From the NCBI RefSeq assembly GCF_002531575.1, contig NZ_NWTI01000001.1, positions 207,501-271,500 on the forward strand: a DNA stretch of 64,000 bases, given 5' to 3'. Each line of letters opens with the position of its first letter. The first letter of the stretch is position 1. Origin of the DNA: Bradyrhizobium sp. Y36 (lineage in GTDB: Bacteria; Pseudomonadota; Alphaproteobacteria; Rhizobiales; Xanthobacteraceae). The translations under genes were made by a program, and so were the position numbers. The notes beneath the pieces were generated by a model, which did no database searches, was not told the DNA's origin, and was given only the letters and a program-made list of their open reading frames with translations. This document shows, in pieces, positions 42,551 to 51,000 of this stretch.

Positions 42551-43603
42551 ATGTCTGAAGCGACCTCCCCAAAGATTCCCGTGACCGTCCTGACCGGCTA
42601 TCTCGGCGCCGGCAAGACGACGCTTTTGAACCGCATCCTGTCCGAGAACCACGGCAAGAAGTACGCCGTCATCGTCAACGAGTTCGGCGAGATCGGCATC
42701 GACAACGACCTCATCATCGGCGCCGATGAGGAGGTGTTCGAGATGAACAACGGCTGCATCTGCTGCACCGTGCGCGGCGACCTCGTGCGCATCATGGACG
42801 GGTTGATGAAGCGCAAGGGCAAGTTCGACGCCATCATCGTCGAGACCACCGGCCTTGCCGATCCGGCACCGGTCGCGCAGACCTTCTTCGTCGACGAGGA
42901 CGTGCAGAAGAACGCGCGGTTAGACGCGGTGGTTACGGTCGCCGACGCCAAATGGCTGTCCGACCGGCTCAAGGATGCGCCCGAGGCCAAGAACCAGATC
43001 GCGTTCGCCGACGTCATCGTGCTGAACAAGACCGACCTCGTTTCCAAGGGCGAACTCGCCGAGGTCGAGGCCCGTATCCGCGCCATCAACCCCTATGCGA
43101 AGCTCCATCGCACCGAGCGCTGCTCGGTGGCGCTGGCCGACGTGCTCGATCGCGGCGCGTTCGACCTCGACCGCATCCTCGACATCGAGCCGGATTTCCT
43201 CGAAGCCGGCGACGATCACGACCACGACCATGATCATCACCACCATCACGGCCACGACCATCACCACCATGATCACGGCCACGGCCTGAAGCACTATCAC
43301 GACGAGGACATGCAGTCGCTCTCGCTCAAGACCGACAAGCCGCTCGATCCCAACGTATTCATGCCCTGGCTGCAGAATCTGGTGCAGGTCGAGGGCGGCA
43401 AGATCCTGCGCTCCAAGGGTATCCTCGCCTTCCACGACGACGACGACCGCTACGTCTTCCAGGGCGTCCACATGATGCTGGAGGGCAACCACCAGCGGAA
43501 GTGGAAGGACGGCGAGAAGCGCGAGAGCCGCCTCGTCTTCATCGGTCGCGAATTGCCGGAAGAGGCGATCCGCAAGGGTTTCGAGAGCTGCATCGTCTCG
43601 TGA
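42551..43603 (+). CDS. CobW/COG0523 GTPase, zinc metallochaperone type
   Basis: A 350-residue G3E-family GTPase: Walker A GYLGAGKT at 16-23, the metal motif CxCC as G-C69-I-C71-C72, NKTD guanine motif, then a His-rich loop at about 220-250 (HDHDHDHHHHHGHDHHHHDH) and a CobW C-terminal domain. COG0523 members in Zur regulons deliver zinc to target proteins when zinc is scarce. CGGAG precedes the chosen ATG at 42551; the gap to znuA is 54 bases, without a second Zur-like box. Its stop overlaps the WD40 gene start. Confidence 0.92.
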   Translation: MSEATSPKIPVTVLTGYLGAGKTTLLNRILSENHGKKYAVIVNEFGEIGIDNDLIIGADEEVFEMNNGCICCTVRGDLVRIMDGLMKRKGKFDAIIVETTGLADPAPVAQTFFVDEDVQKNARLDAVVTVADAKWLSDRLKDAPEAKNQIAFADVIVLNKTDLVSKGELAEVEARIRAINPYAKLHRTERCSVALADVLDRGAFDLDRILDIEPDFLEAGDDHDHDHDHHHHHGHDHHHHDHGHGLKHYHDEDMQSLSLKTDKPLDPNVFMPWLQNLVQVEGGKILRSKGILAFHDDDDRYVFQGVHMMLEGNHQRKWKDGEKRESRLVFIGRELPEEAIRKGFESCIVS

Positions 43604-44625
43604 TGAAAGAGTTTACGCCGGCCCCCGATTCCGCCTCGATCGTCTCCGTCACCGACCGCGTCAAGCCTGTTGCGCTCGGCATGGGCGTGACCTCGGTGTA
43701 TTTCCTCGGCGACCGCGCCGCCTTCGTCGGGGGCGAGGAGAACGTCGCCTTCGTCGATGCCAAGGGTGAAATCACCAACGTCGCCGTTCACAGCGGCGGC
43801 ATTCTCTCCACTGCCTCCGACGGCAAACGCATCGTCATGGGCGGCGACGACGGCAAGGTCGTCTCGCTCGACGCCAAGGGCGATGTGACGCTGCTCGCGA
43901 CCGATCCGAAGCGGCGCTGGATCGACGCGGTGGCGCTGCAGGCCGACGGCGGCGCGTTCGCATGGTCGGCCGGCAAGGTCGCGACCGTGAAGAGCGGCAA
44001 GGCCGAGGAGAAGTCGCTCGAGGTGCCCTCGACCGTCGGCGGGCTCGCCTTCGCGCCGAAGGGACTGCGGCTTGCGATCGCGCATTATAACGGCGCGACG
44101 CTGTGGTTTCCGAACATGGAAGGGTCGGCCGAATTCCTGCCCTGGGCCGGTTCGCATCACGCCGTCACTTTCAGCCCCGACAACAAATTTCTGGTCACCG
44201 CGATGCACGAGCCGGCGCTGCATGGCTGGCGGCTCGCCGACAACAGGCATATGCGCATGACCGGCTATCCCGGCCGCGTCCGCTCGATGTCCTGGAGCGC
44301 GGGCGGCAAAGGCTTGGCGACCTCGGGCGCCGACACGGTCATCATATGGCCGTTCGGCAGCAAGGACGGTCCGATGGGCAAGGAGCCCGCGATGCTCGCG
44401 CCGCTGCAGGCGCGCGTGGCGGTCGTCGCCTGCCATCCGAAGAACGACATCCTTGCCGCCGGCTACAGCGACGGCACCGTGCTGATGGTGCGGCTGGAGG
44501 ACGGAGCCGAGATCCTGGTCCGCCGCAACGGCACCCCGCCGGTGGCCGCGATTGGCTGGAACGCCAAGGGTACGCGGCTGGCGTTCGCCGACGAAAATGG
44601 GGACGGCGGCCTGCTCGAGCTTTAA
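43603..44625 (+). CDS. WD40-repeat protein, last gene of the zinc operon
   Basis: A 340-residue beta-propeller protein without signal peptide. Repeats of about 40 residues are visible (for example GLAFAPKGLRLAIAHYNGATLW, AVTFSPDNKFLVTAMHEPALHGW, SMSWSAGGKGLATSGADTVIIW, AVVACHPKNDILAAGYSDGTVL). Its ATG overlaps the CobW stop (TGATG), so the two are made together. WD40 proteins act as binding platforms; it could hold the CobW GTPase to its clients, but no function is established. Confidence 0.88.
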   Translation: MKEFTPAPDSASIVSVTDRVKPVALGMGVTSVYFLGDRAAFVGGEENVAFVDAKGEITNVAVHSGGILSTASDGKRIVMGGDDGKVVSLDAKGDVTLLATDPKRRWIDAVALQADGGAFAWSAGKVATVKSGKAEEKSLEVPSTVGGLAFAPKGLRLAIAHYNGATLWFPNMEGSAEFLPWAGSHHAVTFSPDNKFLVTAMHEPALHGWRLADNRHMRMTGYPGRVRSMSWSAGGKGLATSGADTVIIWPFGSKDGPMGKEPAMLAPLQARVAVVACHPKNDILAAGYSDGTVLMVRLEDGAEILVRRNGTPPVAAIGWNAKGTRLAFADENGDGGLLEL

Positions 44626-44644
44626 TTCGTCATCGTTCAGATCA

Positions 44645-44683
44645 TAGGGTGGGCAAAGGCGCTGTTGCGCCGTGCCCATCCGA
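44645..44683. repeat. Partial family B repeat
   Basis: TAGGGTGGGCAAAGGCGC and GCGCCGTGCCCATCC; a shortened copy of the family B element between the WD40 and MgtC-like genes. Confidence 0.6.
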
Positions 44684-44698
44684 CGACGGCTCACCTTC

Positions 44699-45415
44699 AT
44701 GCGATTTCTAACGACCTTCCAGATTGCTGATTTTGCCGACACGCTGGTCAGCCTGTTCACGGCCTTCGTGCTGGGCACGCTGATCGGCGCCGAGCGGCAA
44801 TATCGCCAGCGCACTGCGGGCCTGCGCACCAATGTGCTGGTCGCGGTCGGGGCCGCCGCCTTCGTCGATCTCGCCATGCAACTGGACGGCGCCGACGGCG
44901 CGGTGCGGGTGATCGCCTATGTCGTCTCGGGCATCGGCTTCCTCGGGGCCGGCGTCATCATGAAGCAGGGCATGGACGTGCGCGGGCTCAATACCGCGGC
45001 GACGCTGTGGGCTTCGGCCGCGGTCGGCTCCTGCGCCGGTGCCGACATGATCGCGCAGGCCGCCGCGCTGACCGTGTTTGTCATCGCCGGCAACACGATG
45101 TTGCGACCCTTGGTCAATGCCATCAACCGCATTCCGTTGAATGAGAAGACCTCGGAGGCGACCTACTATTTCAAGCTCGCGGTCGCGGCCGATGCCTTGC
45201 CGGACATGCGCGACCGCCTCGTCGAGAAGCTCGAGGGCGCAAAATATCCCGTGGCGGGCATCGAGGTCGTCGAGCTCGGCGAGGACATGCTGGAGATTGT
45301 GGCAAAGCTGGTCGCAAGTGCGGTCGATCCGAACGAGCTGAACGCGGCGGCAACCGACCTGCAGCATCTGCCGGGCGTCCGGCACGCGACATGGGAAGTC
45401 AGCACGACGGAGTAG
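44699..45415 (+). CDS. MgtC/SapB-family membrane protein
   Basis: A 238-residue protein with four to five N-terminal hydrophobic helices and the MgtC signature (FVLGTLIGAERQYRQRTAGLRTNVLVAVGAAAF and GIGFLGAGVIMKQG) plus a C-terminal ACT-like soluble domain from about residue 155. MgtC homologues modulate the F-type ATPase and help growth at low magnesium or in host cells. It follows the zinc operon on the same strand after a repeat, so it may be separate. No strong ribosome site is seen. Confidence 0.85.
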   Translation: MRFLTTFQIADFADTLVSLFTAFVLGTLIGAERQYRQRTAGLRTNVLVAVGAAAFVDLAMQLDGADGAVRVIAYVVSGIGFLGAGVIMKQGMDVRGLNTAATLWASAAVGSCAGADMIAQAAALTVFVIAGNTMLRPLVNAINRIPLNEKTSEATYYFKLAVAADALPDMRDRLVEKLEGAKYPVAGIEVVELGEDMLEIVAKLVASAVDPNELNAAATDLQHLPGVRHATWEVSTTE

Positions 45416-45516
45416 GCGCGGCGTTTGGGCGCGCAGACGGGCAGTTCCCATCTTGCCGTGGGTGGAACCCTGGTCGGGCCATTTCGTTGATCCCGCGGAC
45501 AAAGGCGGTGATCGAC

Positions 45517-45843
45517 ATGACGGTCAATGACAAGCGCAGACTGAAGTTCGACCTGACAATCGCCGGCTCGCTGTTCGCAGCAGGCGTCCTGGTGTCGGTG
45601 ATGTCGCTGGCGCAAATCCGCGCCGAGAGCCGGATGGAGCTGGCGCAGGCGACACCGCCGCTTCAGGGCACGCCGTCCGACGATCAGAACAAGCCCGCGG
45701 AAGCCAAGCCCGGCGGCGACCGGCCGACCACGCCGGCGCCTGAGCCGGCGCGGCCCGATCCGCAGACGCAGGGCGCGGCGACCAAGCCGGCCCTGCCGCC
45801 GGCCCCGGCCGAGAAGATCGCGCCGCCGATCGAGAAGAAGTAG
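45517..45843 (+). CDS. Small Pro-rich membrane-anchored protein
   Basis: A 108-residue protein with one N-terminal transmembrane helix (LTIAGSLFAAGVLVSVMSLA) and a low-complexity tail rich in Pro, Ala and Lys (KPGGDRPTTPAPEPARPDPQ). No domain is recognised. The tail probably extends into the periplasm. A GTG at 45508 would add three residues. Confidence 0.6.
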   Translation: MTVNDKRRLKFDLTIAGSLFAAGVLVSVMSLAQIRAESRMELAQATPPLQGTPSDDQNKPAEAKPGGDRPTTPAPEPARPDPQTQGAATKPALPPAPAEKIAPPIEKK

Positions 45844-45874
45844 CTGGCGGCTACGCGCCCATCCACGCACTCGG

Positions 45875-45977
45875 TGTCATCCACCGCGAAGGCGGGGGAT
45901 GCAGTATTCCAGAGACAGCGATGGCATGCCGAGAAGCCGCGGCGTGCTGGCTGCCCCGGTCAAGCCGGGGCATGACA
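45875..45977. repeat. Family E intergenic repeat
   Basis: Starts GTCATCCACCGCGAAGGCGG and ends CCGGTCAAGCCGGGGCATGAC, with the CAGTATTCCAGAGACAGCGA core common in rhizobial repeats. Confidence 0.6.
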
Positions 45978-46022
45978 GTTGAGTGTGGGGCACGAATGAG
46001 TGTGGGGCACGAAGTTGGCCCC

Positions 46023-47465
46023 TCACCGCACCAGCACATTCCTGAACTGCCAGGGATCGCTGGTGTCGATGTCTTCCGGGAACAGTCCCGGACGATCCGT
46101 CAGCGGCGTCCAGTCGGTGTAATAGCCCTTCACCGGGCCGAGATACGGCAGCTGGATTTCCAGCAGACGCTCGAAATCCAGCTCGTCGGCTTCGACGATG
46201 CCTTCGTTCGGGTTTTCCAGCGCCCACACCATGCCGCCGAGCACGGCGGAGGTCACCTGCAGGCCGGTGGCGTTCTGGTAGGGCGCGAGCGCGCGGGTCT
46301 CTTCGATCGAGAGCTGCGAGCCGTACCAATAGGCGTTGTTGTCGTGGCCGAACAGGAGCACGCCGAGCTCGTCGATACCGTCGACGATCTCGTTCTCGTC
46401 GAGGATGTGGTGCTTCTCCTGCATCTTGGCGGCGCGGCCGAACATCTCGTGCAGCGACAGCACGGCATCGTCGGCCGGGTGATAGGCGTAATGGCAGGTC
46501 GGCCGGAAGACCGCCGTGCCCGAGGCGTCACGCACCGTGAAGTAATCGGAGATCGAGATCGACTCGTTGTGGGTGACGAGGAAGCCGTACTGCGCGCCGC
46601 GGGTCGGGCACCAGGTGCGCACGCGCGTATTGGCGCCGGGCTGCATCAGGTAGATGGCGGCGCCGCAGCCGGCTTCGTGGGTGCGCGCATTCTCCGGCAT
46701 CCACTTCTCGTGGGTGCCCCAGCCGAGCTCGGACGGCTGCACGCCTTCCGACAGGAAACCTTCCACCGACCAGGTGTTGACGAAGACGTCGGGCTCTTTC
46801 GGCGTCTTGGAGCGCTGGGTGTCGCGCTCGGCGATGTGAATGCCCTTGATGCCGGCCTGCCGCATCAAATCCGCCCATTCGGCCCGGGTCTTCGGCTTGG
46901 GAGCATTGAGCTTCAGATCCGCGGCGACGTTGAGCAGCGCCTGCTTGACGAAGAAGGAGACCATGCCGGGATTGGCGCCGCAGCAGGAGACCGCCGTGGT
47001 CGAGCCCTTGGGCCGCGCCTTCTTGGCGGCCAGCGTCACCTCGCGCAGCGCGTAATTGGAGCGGGCTTCCGGGCCCTTCGACGCATCGAAATAGAAGCCG
47101 AGCCAGGGCTCGTTGACGGTGTCGATGTAGAGCGCGCCGAGCTCGTTGCAGAGCTCCATGATGTCGGTCGAGCCGGTGTCGACCGAGAGATTGACGCAAA
47201 AGCCCTGGCCGCCGCCTTCAGTGAGCAGCGGGGACAGCAATTCGCGATAATTGTCCTTGGTCACGGCCTTCTGGATGAAGCGGACATTGTGCTTCTCGCA
47301 ATGCGCCTTGCGACCCTCGTCCTTGGGATCGATCACGGTGACGCGCGACTTGTCGTAGTCGAGATGCCGCTCGATCAGCGGCAGCGTGCCTTTGCCGATG
47401 GAGCCGAAGCCGACCATGACGATGGGACCGGTGATCTTCGCGTAGATCTGCGAGGGAGGGCTCAT
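46023..47465 (-). CDS. hss: Homospermidine synthase
   Basis: A 480-residue enzyme joining two putrescines (or putrescine and spermidine) to sym-homospermidine with NAD+ as hydride carrier. The Rossmann motif VGFGSIGKGT is near residues 18-27; the family blocks NEPWLGFYF, CCGANPGMVS and GHDNNAYWYGSQLSIEE are present. Length is normal. It starts 65 bases after a RidA gene; ornithine decarboxylase, which supplies putrescine, lies 1.3 kb upstream on the same strand. Homospermidine is the main polyamine in many rhizobia. Confidence 0.95.
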   Translation of the reverse strand: MSPPSQIYAKITGPIVMVGFGSIGKGTLPLIERHLDYDKSRVTVIDPKDEGRKAHCEKHNVRFIQKAVTKDNYRELLSPLLTEGGGQGFCVNLSVDTGSTDIMELCNELGALYIDTVNEPWLGFYFDASKGPEARSNYALREVTLAAKKARPKGSTTAVSCCGANPGMVSFFVKQALLNVAADLKLNAPKPKTRAEWADLMRQAGIKGIHIAERDTQRSKTPKEPDVFVNTWSVEGFLSEGVQPSELGWGTHEKWMPENARTHEAGCGAAIYLMQPGANTRVRTWCPTRGAQYGFLVTHNESISISDYFTVRDASGTAVFRPTCHYAYHPADDAVLSLHEMFGRAAKMQEKHHILDENEIVDGIDELGVLLFGHDNNAYWYGSQLSIEETRALAPYQNATGLQVTSAVLGGMVWALENPNEGIVEADELDFERLLEIQLPYLGPVKGYYTDWTPLTDRPGLFPEDIDTSDPWQFRNVLVR

Positions 47466-47530
47466 GGACTGGATTCTCCGGAACGTGCTGGCAGGCAAAG
47501 GGTGGGGTGGATCAGGCGCTGCGATGCTTG

Positions 47531-47920
47531 TCAGATGCTGCGGCGCTTGGCGGTGACTTCGATCTCGACCTTCATCTCGGGCTTGGCGAGAGCGCTGACG
47601 ACCAGCAAGGTCGCGGCCGGCCTGATGTTGCCGAGAACCTCGCCGCAGACGGCGAAGTGGGCATCGATGAAGCTCGTGTCGGTGACGTAATAGGTCGCAC
47701 GGACGATATCGGCCATCTCGAATCCGCCCTCCTTCAGGGCGGCCTCGATGGTCTTGAAGCAATTGCGTGACTGGCTCGTGACGTCGGCCGGCATGGTCAT
47801 CGTGCTGTAGTCATAGCCGGTGGTTCCCGCGACGAAGGCGAAATCGCCGTCGATCACGGCGCGGCTGTAGCCGACGGACTTCTCGAGGGGAGAGCCGGTG
47901 GAGATCAGGCGACGGGACAT
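47531..47920 (-). CDS. RidA/YjgF-family protein
   Basis: A 129-residue RidA-family trimer subunit (FVAGTTGYDYSTMTMPADVTSQSRNCFKTIEAALKEGG; C-terminal LLVVSALAKPEMKVEIEVTA). Archetypal RidA hydrolyses reactive enamines/imines; members of this subclass lack the usual catalytic Arg in the R-T-I motif position, so activity is uncertain. Placement next to homospermidine synthase, whose reaction passes through an imine, is suggestive. Confidence 0.87.
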   Translation of the reverse strand: MSRRLISTGSPLEKSVGYSRAVIDGDFAFVAGTTGYDYSTMTMPADVTSQSRNCFKTIEAALKEGGFEMADIVRATYYVTDTSFIDAHFAVCGEVLGNIRPAATLLVVSALAKPEMKVEIEVTAKRRSI

Positions 47921-48055
47921 GGTTTGGGCCTCGACTGAAGGGGGTGTTTCGCGGGGTTAAAGGGCGTTTCCGGGTGCGGTGCAACCCCAAAGCAACGGTG
48001 GCAGCCGACCGTCGCCGCGGGACGCGGCTCCGGTCGTCACCATCATGGTGAGGTC

Positions 48056-48643
48056 TTAGGCCGCGTGCGCCTGGAGGGGACGAACTACCCTCCGTTTGGC
48101 CAGTGCCGCGCCAGTCGGGACGATCATCCCCTCGGCACCGTCCAGTGCGCCGTCGGTGAACTCGAGCGCCAGCAGGCGGTCGCGCTCGAACGGGCCGGGC
48201 AGCGAGAGCGCAGCCGTCTTCCCGCCCGAGAAGCCGAACCGGGCGTAATAGGGGGCATCGCCGAGCAGGATCACGGCGCCATGCCCGCGCGCCCGGGCGG
48301 CGGCCAGCGCTTGTTGCATCAGCGCGGCGCCGATCCCGAGCTCGCGGCAGGCAGGGTCCACCGCCAGCGGTCCGAGGACCAGAGCGGGCCTGCCTCCGGC
48401 GCTGACGTGCCACAGCCGCACGGTTCCCACGAGCTTGCCCTCGCGCACGGCCGACAGGGCAAGGCCTGCGGCAGGTGCACGTCCGTCGCGCAGGCGCTGG
48501 CAGGTGCGGCCATGGCGGTCCTCGCCAAAGCTGGCATCCAGCAGCGCTTCACGGGCGACGGCGTCGGCAGCACGTTCCGCACGGATCACGAACGGAGCGG
48601 CTTTCGAGGTGAGGGCGATCTGTGGCTTCCAAAAAGCAGTCAT
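48056..48643 (-). CDS. GNAT-family N-acetyltransferase (YhbS-like)
   Basis: A 195-residue GNAT protein. The core LGPLAVDPACRELGIGAALMQQAL holds the acetyl-CoA loop, and LLGDAPYYARFGFSGGKTAALSLPGPF matches the YhbS/COG3153 group. The acceptor is unknown; the position between homospermidine synthase/RidA and ornithine decarboxylase makes polyamine acetylation possible but unproven. Confidence 0.85.
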   Translation of the reverse strand: MTAFWKPQIALTSKAAPFVIRAERAADAVAREALLDASFGEDRHGRTCQRLRDGRAPAAGLALSAVREGKLVGTVRLWHVSAGGRPALVLGPLAVDPACRELGIGAALMQQALAAARARGHGAVILLGDAPYYARFGFSGGKTAALSLPGPFERDRLLALEFTDGALDGAEGMIVPTGAALAKRRVVRPLQAHAA

Positions 48644-48723
48644 GGCGCATCAGTCCCCGCTTGAACGGGCGTGCGCGCGGCACGCCTGCTCAAGGCGTCG
48701 TCAGAAATCGAGATGTTGGGGAA

Positions 48724-48743
48724 GGAGCCGGCAAGCCGGCTCC
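48724..48743 (-). terminator. Hairpin after the ornithine decarboxylase gene
   Basis: Perfect GGAGCCGG-CAAG-CCGGCTCC stem-loop, 35 bases past the decarboxylase stop; a second GCCTCT/AGAGGC pair lies at 48756-48774. Weak U-tract. Confidence 0.5.
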
Positions 48744-48777
48744 CGGGTTCGTCAGGCCTCTGGAAAAGAGAGGCGGA

Positions 48778-49920
48778 TCAGATGTGATACGTCTTCAGCG
48801 GCGGGATACCGTTGAAGGCCACCGACGAGTAGGTCGACGTATAGGCCCCGGTGCCTTCGATCAGAACCTTATCGCCGATCTCGAGCGTGACCGGAAGCGG
48901 ATACGGGCTCTTCTCGTACAGCACGTCGGCGCTGTCGCAGGTCGGACCTGCGAGCACGCACGGCGTCATGTCCGCGCCGTCGTGGCGGGTGCGGATGGCG
49001 TAGCGGATCGACTCGTCCATCGTCTCGGCGAGACCGCCGAACTTGCCGATGTCCAGGTAGACCCAGCGCACCTCGTCCTCGTCGCTCTTCTTCGAGATGA
49101 GCACGACCTCGGATTCGATGATGCCGGCGTTGCCCACCATGCCGCGGCCCGGCTCGATGATGGTCTCCGGAATCTGGTTGCCGAAGTGCTTGCGGAGCGC
49201 GCGGAAGATCGAGCGGCCGTAGGTCACGACCGGCGGCACGTCCTTCAGGTACTTGGTCGGGAAGCCGCCGCCCATGTTGACCATGGAGAGGTTGATGCCG
49301 CGCTCGGCGCAGTCGCGGAACACCTGCGAGGCCATCGCCAACGCACGGTCCCACGCCTTCACCTTGCGCTGCTGCGAGCCGACATGGAAGGAGATGCCGC
49401 ACGGCTCCAGGCCCAGACGCTTGGCAGCGTCGAGCACCTCGACCGCCATCTCCGGGTCGCAGCCGAACTTGCGCGACAGCGGCCATTCGGCACCGGCGCA
49501 GTCATAGAGGATGCGGCAGAACACCTTCGCGCCGGGAGCGGCACGGGCGACCTTCTCGACCTCGGCGGCGCAGTCGACCGCGAACAGCCGGATGCCGAGC
49601 GCGAAGGCGCGCGCGATGTCGCGCTCCTTCTTGATCGTGTTGCCGAAGGAGATGCGGTCGGGCGTCGCACCGGCCGCCAGCGCCATCTCGATCTCGGCGA
49701 CCGTGGCGGTGTCGAAGCAGGAGCCCATGGAGGCGAGCAGAGCCAGCACTTCCGGCGCCGGGTTCGCCTTGACGGCGTAGAACACGCGGCTGTCGGGGAG
49801 TGCCTTGGCGAAGGTCTGGTAATTGTCGCGCACGACCTCGAGGTCGACGACGAGGCACGGCTCGGTGTCGAGGCCATCCTTGCGGCGGTTGCGCAGGAAT
49901 TCCTGAATACGTTCGGTCAT
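48778..49920 (-). CDS. Ornithine decarboxylase, PLP fold-III type
   Basis: A 380-residue alanine-racemase-fold decarboxylase converting ornithine (possibly also lysine) to putrescine. The PLP lysine is K51 in FYAVKANP, the phosphate loop is MGGGFPTKY, and the catalytic C328 lies in AGPTCDSADVL, the eukaryotic-type ODC hallmark. It is the alphaproteobacterial lysine/ornithine decarboxylase type. A leader of about 525 bases precedes it and probably controls expression. The product feeds homospermidine synthase nearby. Confidence 0.93.
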   Translation of the reverse strand: MTERIQEFLRNRRKDGLDTEPCLVVDLEVVRDNYQTFAKALPDSRVFYAVKANPAPEVLALLASMGSCFDTATVAEIEMALAAGATPDRISFGNTIKKERDIARAFALGIRLFAVDCAAEVEKVARAAPGAKVFCRILYDCAGAEWPLSRKFGCDPEMAVEVLDAAKRLGLEPCGISFHVGSQQRKVKAWDRALAMASQVFRDCAERGINLSMVNMGGGFPTKYLKDVPPVVTYGRSIFRALRKHFGNQIPETIIEPGRGMVGNAGIIESEVVLISKKSDEDEVRWVYLDIGKFGGLAETMDESIRYAIRTRHDGADMTPCVLAGPTCDSADVLYEKSPYPLPVTLEIGDKVLIEGTGAYTSTYSSVAFNGIPPLKTYHI

Positions 49921-50446
49921 AGCACTCTCCCAAACGGCCCAGCGACGGGGATCCGTTCAAAAAATGTCGTCGGATAAGCGCCCCGGCCAGATCACGCGAT
50001 GGAGGCGTGACAAGCCAAAGACTCAAATCAGACTGTGCTGCCGTGGATTGGTTGGGAGTGTTCCCGCCCGCACACCTGGCAATGAAGGACAAGCCTTTTC
50101 AGTAGCCCGCGCCGGCGTTGGACTGCCGGTAGAGACCAAAAAAGCCCGATCCGTCGTTGCTTTAAGTCGCGTCCCCCGTTGAGAGCGGGGTGCGCCGGTT
50201 CGCCTCCGGCTGCCAGTCACGGTTGCAAAGAGCGAAGTCACCTTCGACAAGGCATCTCTTTGAGAGAGATGCTGGACGCTCCGGGTTTGCTTTCTCGTCC
50301 GACCTTCTGATCTTGCGACCTTCAGTCGTCCGACGTCCGCACTTCCGAAGAGCCCCTCGGCTTCTTCACCCCTTGGCGGCTGTCCGGCCTCTTGTCCGGA
50401 TACCTACCGACTGACACACGACCACAGGCACGTGCGAAATTGGGCA
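49921..50446 (-). ncRNA. Long structured leader of the decarboxylase mRNA (speF-type motif)
   Basis: From the probable transcription start near 50446 to the ATG there are about 525 non-coding bases. They contain GGACAAGAGGCCGGACAGCC (50378-50397, minus strand), repeated GGTCGGACGA/GTCGGACGAC words, a perfect GCATCTCT/AGAGATGC hairpin (50252-50272), a CCCCG/CGGGG hairpin near 50173 and a TCACGC/GGCGTGA hairpin at 49992-50010. A conserved RNA called speF lies upstream of ornithine decarboxylase in alphaproteobacteria; position and sequence fit it. The exact limits and ligand are not readable. The remaining stretch 50482-50606 shows no gene. Confidence 0.6.
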
Positions 50447-50452
50447 AGAGCG

Positions 50453-50481
50453 CACATAAGCGTTTTGACTCTGCTTCGCAA
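50453..50481 (-). promoter_or_regulatory. Sigma-70 promoter of the decarboxylase gene
   Basis: On the minus strand TTGCGA (50481-50476), 17 bases, TATGTG (50458-50453). Confidence 0.55.
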
Positions 50482-50606
50482 GAATTTTTTTAGGCTGCGA
50501 ACAGAATTGCCTAACATCTGCTTGCGCAGTGTTGCGCGAGCGACGCGGAAGATGAACGGGCGTTAAGTTTTTGAGCCCCGTGCGCGCGTCACGCGCGCGA
50601 GCAATA

Positions 50607-50861
50607 TCAGCCGCGCTTCGTGAAGGGCTCGACGCGCTGAGCTGCGCGGATGAACGCGGTCATCACGAGCACGCCGAGCGCGAACAGCACGGCCTGCAGG
50701 ATGTGCGTGCCCTGATCGCCGAGCCCGAACAGGATCGCGAGCGCCCAGCCGCCGGCGAACGCCGCGCCGAACACCTCGGCGCCGATCAGGATGGCGGCGC
50801 TGATGACGGTGATGACGCTGGGCCAGACGATCCGGCGGGAGGACGAGGAAGTCGCGTTCAT
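50607..50861 (-). CDS. Small membrane protein of unknown function
   Basis: An 84-residue protein with two transmembrane helices (VWPSVITVISAAILIGAEVFG, quoted in part as SVITVISAAILIGAEVFGAA, and HILQAVLFALGVLVMTAFI) and a basic C-terminus. No family is recognised. The start at 50861 avoids a longer reading that overlaps the divergent peptidase gene. It points toward the decarboxylase leader but is probably an independent unit. Confidence 0.7.
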   Translation of the reverse strand: MNATSSSSRRIVWPSVITVISAAILIGAEVFGAAFAGGWALAILFGLGDQGTHILQAVLFALGVLVMTAFIRAAQRVEPFTKRG

Positions 50862-51000
50862 GAGCTCTGGGGTCCGTGGTCTGTCGAGGGCCGCAATCTC
50901 CCCGAAAAGGCGGCCGGGAGCAAGGCCAAATGGCCCAAAAAAGCCCCATCGCGTGCTATAGCTGGCAGCAACAATCGACCCATGAAAATCGGGACTTGTG

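Noticed and set aside
50404..50457. A 17-codon reading frame starting ATGTGCGCTC on the minus strand in the decarboxylase leader
   Set aside because: Its ATG overlaps the predicted -10 box, so it would lie upstream of the transcription start; no ribosome site.
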